Below are positions 61,748 to 64,000 of a stretch of 64,000 nucleotides of DNA, piece by piece. Position 1 is the first letter of the stretch. Each line of letters starts with the position of its first letter. The translations under genes were made by a program, and so were the position numbers. Under the pieces are notes generated by a model, which was not told where the DNA came from, did no database searches, and saw nothing but the letters and a program-made list of their open reading frames with translations. Source of the DNA: Anopheles merus (taxonomy: Eukaryota > Arthropoda > Insecta > Diptera > Culicidae); assembly GCF_017562075.2 (NCBI RefSeq), contig NC_054083.1:40407255-40471254 (forward strand). The letters run 5' to 3'.

Positions 61748-62926
61748 TGGGTGGGACAAATCACGTTCGATCGCGTTGGCCGATGATCAGTCGCTTTGCG
61801 CTTGAACGTACGTCATGGACCAGACCAGACTGACAGCAAACCGTTTCTGTTGATTGAATTCGAAGAGGCTTTGTTTTACTTAACTGCTATTAATTACGGA
61901 AATTGAGCTCACCAAAGGAAATGGCTCAGGAAAAGGTCAGCACTAATCAGTGGGATTATTGAAGCTTACACAAACAGCGACGCCCACGGCACGCTTGCAG
62001 GCGATGCGTGGCGCCTGTTATGATTGATGTTGCTGGGCGAAGATTTGAATACGCCTCATCGTCGCCTCACTCAAAACAAGCGGCACGAGTTCTCGGGAAA
62101 TTTCGGGGATCGATGGGGCTTCAAACGAAACTATGTACGCCTGCGGGGTTTGCGAAATGCGCTGCCTCTTTAGTGGCTGTGCATATTGTGAAGAGGATGA
62201 AATATTAAAACTCGTTACTGTTTTGCTGCGTGCGTTTGCTTGGGAAGGAAGCGGCTGAGCGGGTGGGAAATATGAATGTGATTTTAAGTCAAAAATTATT
62301 CATCACAGTGTGGTTGGCTGTGATGAGGAATTGCAGTCGTAATTTTCATTTATCTTTGCTATCCATTTATAATGGAACGGTGTGCTATGCATTCATGAGG
62401 TATGGTGCAGTTACTTTGCTATGATTAACTGTAGCTTGGTTATAGTGTGTGTTTTTGTTGGTTCTGTTCACGTTGTAACATTACATTTACGCTTGTTTTT
62501 AGAGGTCATATGAAGAGGTTCATTCGTTATTTATTGGCAAAACAATGCACTTTAATGTGTGTGGAGTAGGCAAGCAATAGTATGCCCCAAGGTATGGGTT
62601 AGCTTTCACTGAGAAAATCAATGTCGATTTCTTTGTTATTATATCATATTATTAAAGCTACATGCGATAATTTATTTATTTCGACAATGGGTCTATTTCG
62701 ATAACTACAAAGACTATGAACCTTGCTATTTATTTCTATATGCTAGAACTAATCCATTGTAGTTATGCACAAGTTTTGCTGAATATTTATAAATAAGTGT
62801 AGTTAAATAATTTATTTCATTTAAACGTATACATAAAAATTGAACCAAAAATCAAATGTCCTGTGTGGGTGCCTTCTTTAGTTTAAGAACAGTGATATCT
62901 TAACAGTAAAATAAGCAACTTAGCGT
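61748..62926. other. Non-coding stretch
   Basis: No recognised gene; becomes AT-rich after about 62400. Nothing repeated stands out. Confidence 0.5.
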
Positions 62927-62960
62927 ATACTTACTAGTGGTGGGCAAAATGAAGATTTCG

Positions 62961-63303
62961 TCGGAATCGATTCCGGCTAGCTCCAAAATTTTCTGGAATC
63001 GATTCCGGATAGTAGGTCCGGTATCAGTTTCCAGAATCGATTCCGGAACCAATTTCGGAATCGACTCCGGAACCAACTCCGGAATCGCCTCCGGAACTAG
63101 TTCCGGAATTGGCTCCGAAATTGGTTCCGTAATCGGCTCCGGAATCGGAATTGGATCGGGAATTGGTTCCGGAATCGGAATTGGCTCCGGAATCAAAATC
63201 AGCTCCGGAATCAGAGTCGGTTCCGGAATTGGCCCCGGAATCAAAATCGGTTCCGACATCGGAATTGACTCCGAAATCAGAATTGGCTTCGAAACGGAGT
63301 CCG
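62961..63303. repeat. Left arm: 12/18-bp GGAATCGGCTCC-type array
   Basis: Head-to-tail units alternate between 12 bp (TCCGGAATTGGC-like) and 18 bp (TCCGGAATCAAAATCGGC-like), so the base period is 6. The core GGAATCGATTCC is itself a palindrome, making the array self-complementary. Confidence 0.9.
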
Positions 63304-63455
63304 TTTGAGCATCTCCATAGGAATAGGCGTTTGGGTCCAATGGTGCCATGTGTTGATAGCGACAAACAATCAAAATTTACTTGTAAATGATCTATTCACA
63401 TTCGAGGACTTATTTCGCTTCCCACACTTCTTATTTCAATTCAAACCATTACATT

Positions 63456-63718
63456 TCTGGAGTCAAGTTCTGATTACGGAGCCGATTCCGATCCTGGAAT
63501 CGATTCCGGAGTCAACTCCGAAGCCGATTCCGATCCTGGAATCGATTCCGGAGTCTACTACGGAATAGGCTCCGGATTCAACTCCGGAATCGGCTCCGAA
63601 AAAACTCCGGAATCGGCTCCGGAATCGACTCCGGAATCAGAATCGATTTCAGTATCGGAATCGGCTCTGGAATTGATTCCGAACACGGAATCGGAATCGG
63701 GTAGGTCCGATTCCGAGC
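63456..63718. repeat. Right arm: GGAATCGGCTCC-type array with a 42-bp duplication
   Basis: Same unit family as the left arm. It includes a 42-bp tandem duplication, 63481-63522 and 63523-63564, whose first 33 bases are identical, showing more recent local expansion. Confidence 0.9.
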
Positions 63719-63737
63719 TCCCACCACTAATACTTAC

Positions 63738-64000
63738 AATAAACCGGAAACATTGATGGAGACGCCTAGTATCTCACAACAAGGAATGTTTCAAATAGTA
63801 ATAAGTAACGTAATTATAGGCACAGCACAAAAGCCAATTTCGGATGTAAAACTTTATAGTAATACCCAATTTATTTTTAGAATGATAAAATTTGATTTTT
63901 ATTGAATGTTTCTGTTTCACATGGTTAGTGAAACGGAGCATAATCCCAATTCCGGACTTACTATCCTATTACATCTTACACATTAGTAGTTTATATGCTC
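63738..64000. other. AT-rich non-coding end of window
   Basis: Unique-looking AT-rich sequence with no recognised feature. Confidence 0.5.

Larger units (their letters stand above)
62935..63729. mobile_element. hAT-type non-autonomous element filled with satellite-like repeats
   Basis: Termini are TAGTGGTGGGC (62935) and, reversed, TAGTGGTGGGAGC (63729). The element is flanked by a perfect 8-bp target duplication ATACTTAC (62927-62934 and 63730-63737). The TAGTG start fits the hAT terminal pattern YARNG, and 8-bp duplications are the hAT hallmark. Of 795 bp, about 600 are GGAATCGGCTCC-like repeats in two arms (62961-63303 and 63456-63718) joined by about 150 bp of unique sequence. Frames through the arms encode Gly-Ser-Ile or Pro-Glu-Ile repeats that have no sign of being real proteins. 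No transposase is encoded. Confidence 0.85.

Noticed and set aside
62900..63373. 157-codon frame of Pro-Glu-Ile repeats, and opposite Gly-Ser-Ile repeats
   Set aside because: Both come from the 6-bp-based repeat inside a non-coding hAT element; they begin or end outside its termini without gene signals.

Overview
The window is nuclear DNA of a eukaryote, most likely an insect and probably a mosquito (Anopheles-like). The reasons are many (CA)n/(GT)n and (CAG)n microsatellites, no dense gene packing, mosquito-style non-LTR retrotransposon remnants (RTE-like and CR1/Jockey-like), a short tRNA-like SINE of about 190 bp, and several small DNA transposons with TA or 8-bp target duplications. The species is inferred; no diagnostic host gene is present. 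The 64 kb holds only one intact, convincing protein-coding frame, so the window is probably a long intergenic stretch or the inside of a very large intron.

Layout. 1-410: right end of a TA-target MITE. 1662-3216: a nest in which a hAT-like element appears to carry an RTE fragment, which in turn carries a 431-bp block with 23-bp inverted repeats and a THAP-like reading frame. 3413-3594: a compound CA microsatellite. 6541-7598: two 15-bp minisatellite arrays on either side of a CR1/Jockey-type reverse transcriptase tail, followed by a SINE fragment. 10322-10867: a degenerate 29-bp tandem array. 10.9-32.2 kb: no recognisable gene. 32317-33180: a 287-codon gene encoding a PHD finger, a retrotransposon ORF1-type domain and a C-terminal PCNA-binding (PIP) motif. 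33549-33735: a degraded SINE. 42171-42531: two oppositely oriented arms of 16-bp repeats. 48980-49754: a pogo-like MITE split by a SINE with a 12-bp target duplication. 53449-54006: a second MITE of the family seen at 1-410, followed within about 10 bp by another SINE. 60931-61732: a 5'-truncated RTE copy with a perfect 15-bp target duplication. 62935-63729: a hAT-type element with a perfect 8-bp target duplication whose interior is almost entirely GGAATCGGCTCC-like repeats.

The features do not form a pathway. The biology is mobile DNA: autonomous-type remnants, the non-autonomous elements they could mobilise, and one ORF1-like gene that has stayed open and may be domesticated or may be an ORF1-only element. 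The best candidates for something undescribed are the PHD/ORF1/PIP-box gene, the hAT element filled with satellite-like repeats, and the TACGC-rich MITE family. Boundaries rest on terminal and flanking repeats read by eye; no database search was possible.
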